From Lachnospiraceae bacterium (GTDB lineage: Bacteria > Bacillota > Clostridia > Lachnospirales > Lachnospiraceae): a stretch of 7,260 bases of DNA. A program made the translations under genes and the position numbers. Each line of letters starts with the position of its first letter. Positions within the stretch are counted from its first letter, which is position 1. The stretch is from positions 1-7,260 of the forward strand of contig JAFSWJ010000116.1 of the NCBI GenBank assembly GCA_017444545.1, written 5' to 3'. A model generated the notes under the pieces. It saw only the letters and a program-made list of their open reading frames with translations, was not told the DNA's origin and ran no database searches. This document shows, piece by piece, positions 6,847-7,260 of this stretch.

Positions 6847-7260
6847 TTATACATCAAATGATACCTTCTTCATTTCGGCCACGCTCGTGATTCCTTCAAG
6901 CACATATCTGGTTGCCGACATCCTCAAAGTGTTCATGCCCTCCTCCATGGCAACCTCTTTTATCTCCTCGGCAGTGGAATTCTTTGAAATGACCCTCTTC
7001 AGCTTCGGAGATATCTCCAATATTTCATACACACCTATACGACCCTTGAATCCGGTGTTGTCGCACTGATCGCAGCCACAGGGTTCATATATCTTTATCT
7101 TCTTTTTGGAACTTGCGGGGATACCAAGAAGCTCCTTTTCTTCCTCATCCGGTTCTTTTGCCTTTTTGCAGTTGGGACACAGGCGCCTCACCAGACGCTG
7201 GGCAATGATTCCCACTATGGAATCTGCCAGCAGATAGGGCTCTATACCCATATCAATGAG
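6847..7260 (-). CDS. pilB: Type IV pilus extension ATPase PilB (GspE family), C-terminal part, cut by the window edge
   Basis: This is the C-terminal end of the ATPase that drives pilin assembly. Only about 137 residues are in the window. The frame is open at the right edge (LID precedes MGIEPYLL), so the gene continues beyond 7260 and the Met at 7251 is internal. [22 protein letters not shown] is a classic PilB/GspE stretch of the motor domain. It is followed by the tetracysteine zinc-binding site: CPNC, then a charged spacer, then CGCDQC, leading into [12 protein letters not shown]. The last part ([24 protein letters not shown]) is the usual C-terminal helix region. Walker motifs lie outside the window and cannot be checked. 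It is the first visible gene of the minus-strand operon, 19 bp before pilT. A GspE of type II secretion is possible in principle but not with pilT adjacent. Confidence 0.93.
   Translation of the reverse strand, partial: LIDMGIEPYLLADSIVGIIAQRLVRRLCPNCKKAKEPDEEEKELLGIPASSKKKIKIYEPCGCDQCDNTGFKGRIGVYEILEISPKLKRVISKNSTAEEIKEVAMEEGMNTLRMSATRYVLEGITSVAEMKKVSFDV

Overview
The window looks like a piece of a Clostridia (Bacillota) genome, most likely from the Lachnospiraceae. This is inferred from protein style and not from any search. The supporting signs are a clostridial-type xylulokinase tail, an RNase H1 with an N-terminal hybrid-binding domain, AGGAG-type ribosome binding sites, tightly packed genes and moderate base composition. 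Two gene sets converge on an unusual palindromic element near position 570-860.

Left part (1-562, plus strand): the C-terminal third of a xylulokinase-like FGGY sugar kinase, entering from outside the window. It carries an in-frame TGA at 74-76 where the family has a glycine, so it is annotated as a probable pseudogene or a local sequence error. Middle (574-858): a 285-bp foldback element. Its 28-bp perfect inverted ends are each a REP-like hairpin, and several matched arms between them could fold into one long stem. Each outer hairpin is followed by a T-run and should act as the intrinsic terminator of the adjacent, convergent gene.

Right part (866-7260, minus strand): six genes in one direction with gaps of 3 to 37 bp, probably one operon. 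In transcription order they are pilB (C-terminal part only, cut by the window edge), pilT, pilC, an RNase H1 gene, a membrane dCache-HAMP-GGDEF protein and a tandem HD / HD-GYP protein. The first three are core type IV pilus motor parts: extension ATPase, retraction ATPase and inner-membrane platform. The last two belong to c-di-GMP families, so the operon appears to join the pilus motor to a possible c-di-GMP input and output pair.

Both signalling proteins are atypical. The GGDEF site reads EGDRF. The HD protein has two HD domains with complementary losses: the first lacks the GYP motif and the late metal Asp, and the second lacks the early His. Whether they make, break or only sense c-di-GMP cannot be settled from sequence alone. 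No tRNA, rRNA, CRISPR array, c-di-GMP riboswitch or origin was seen.
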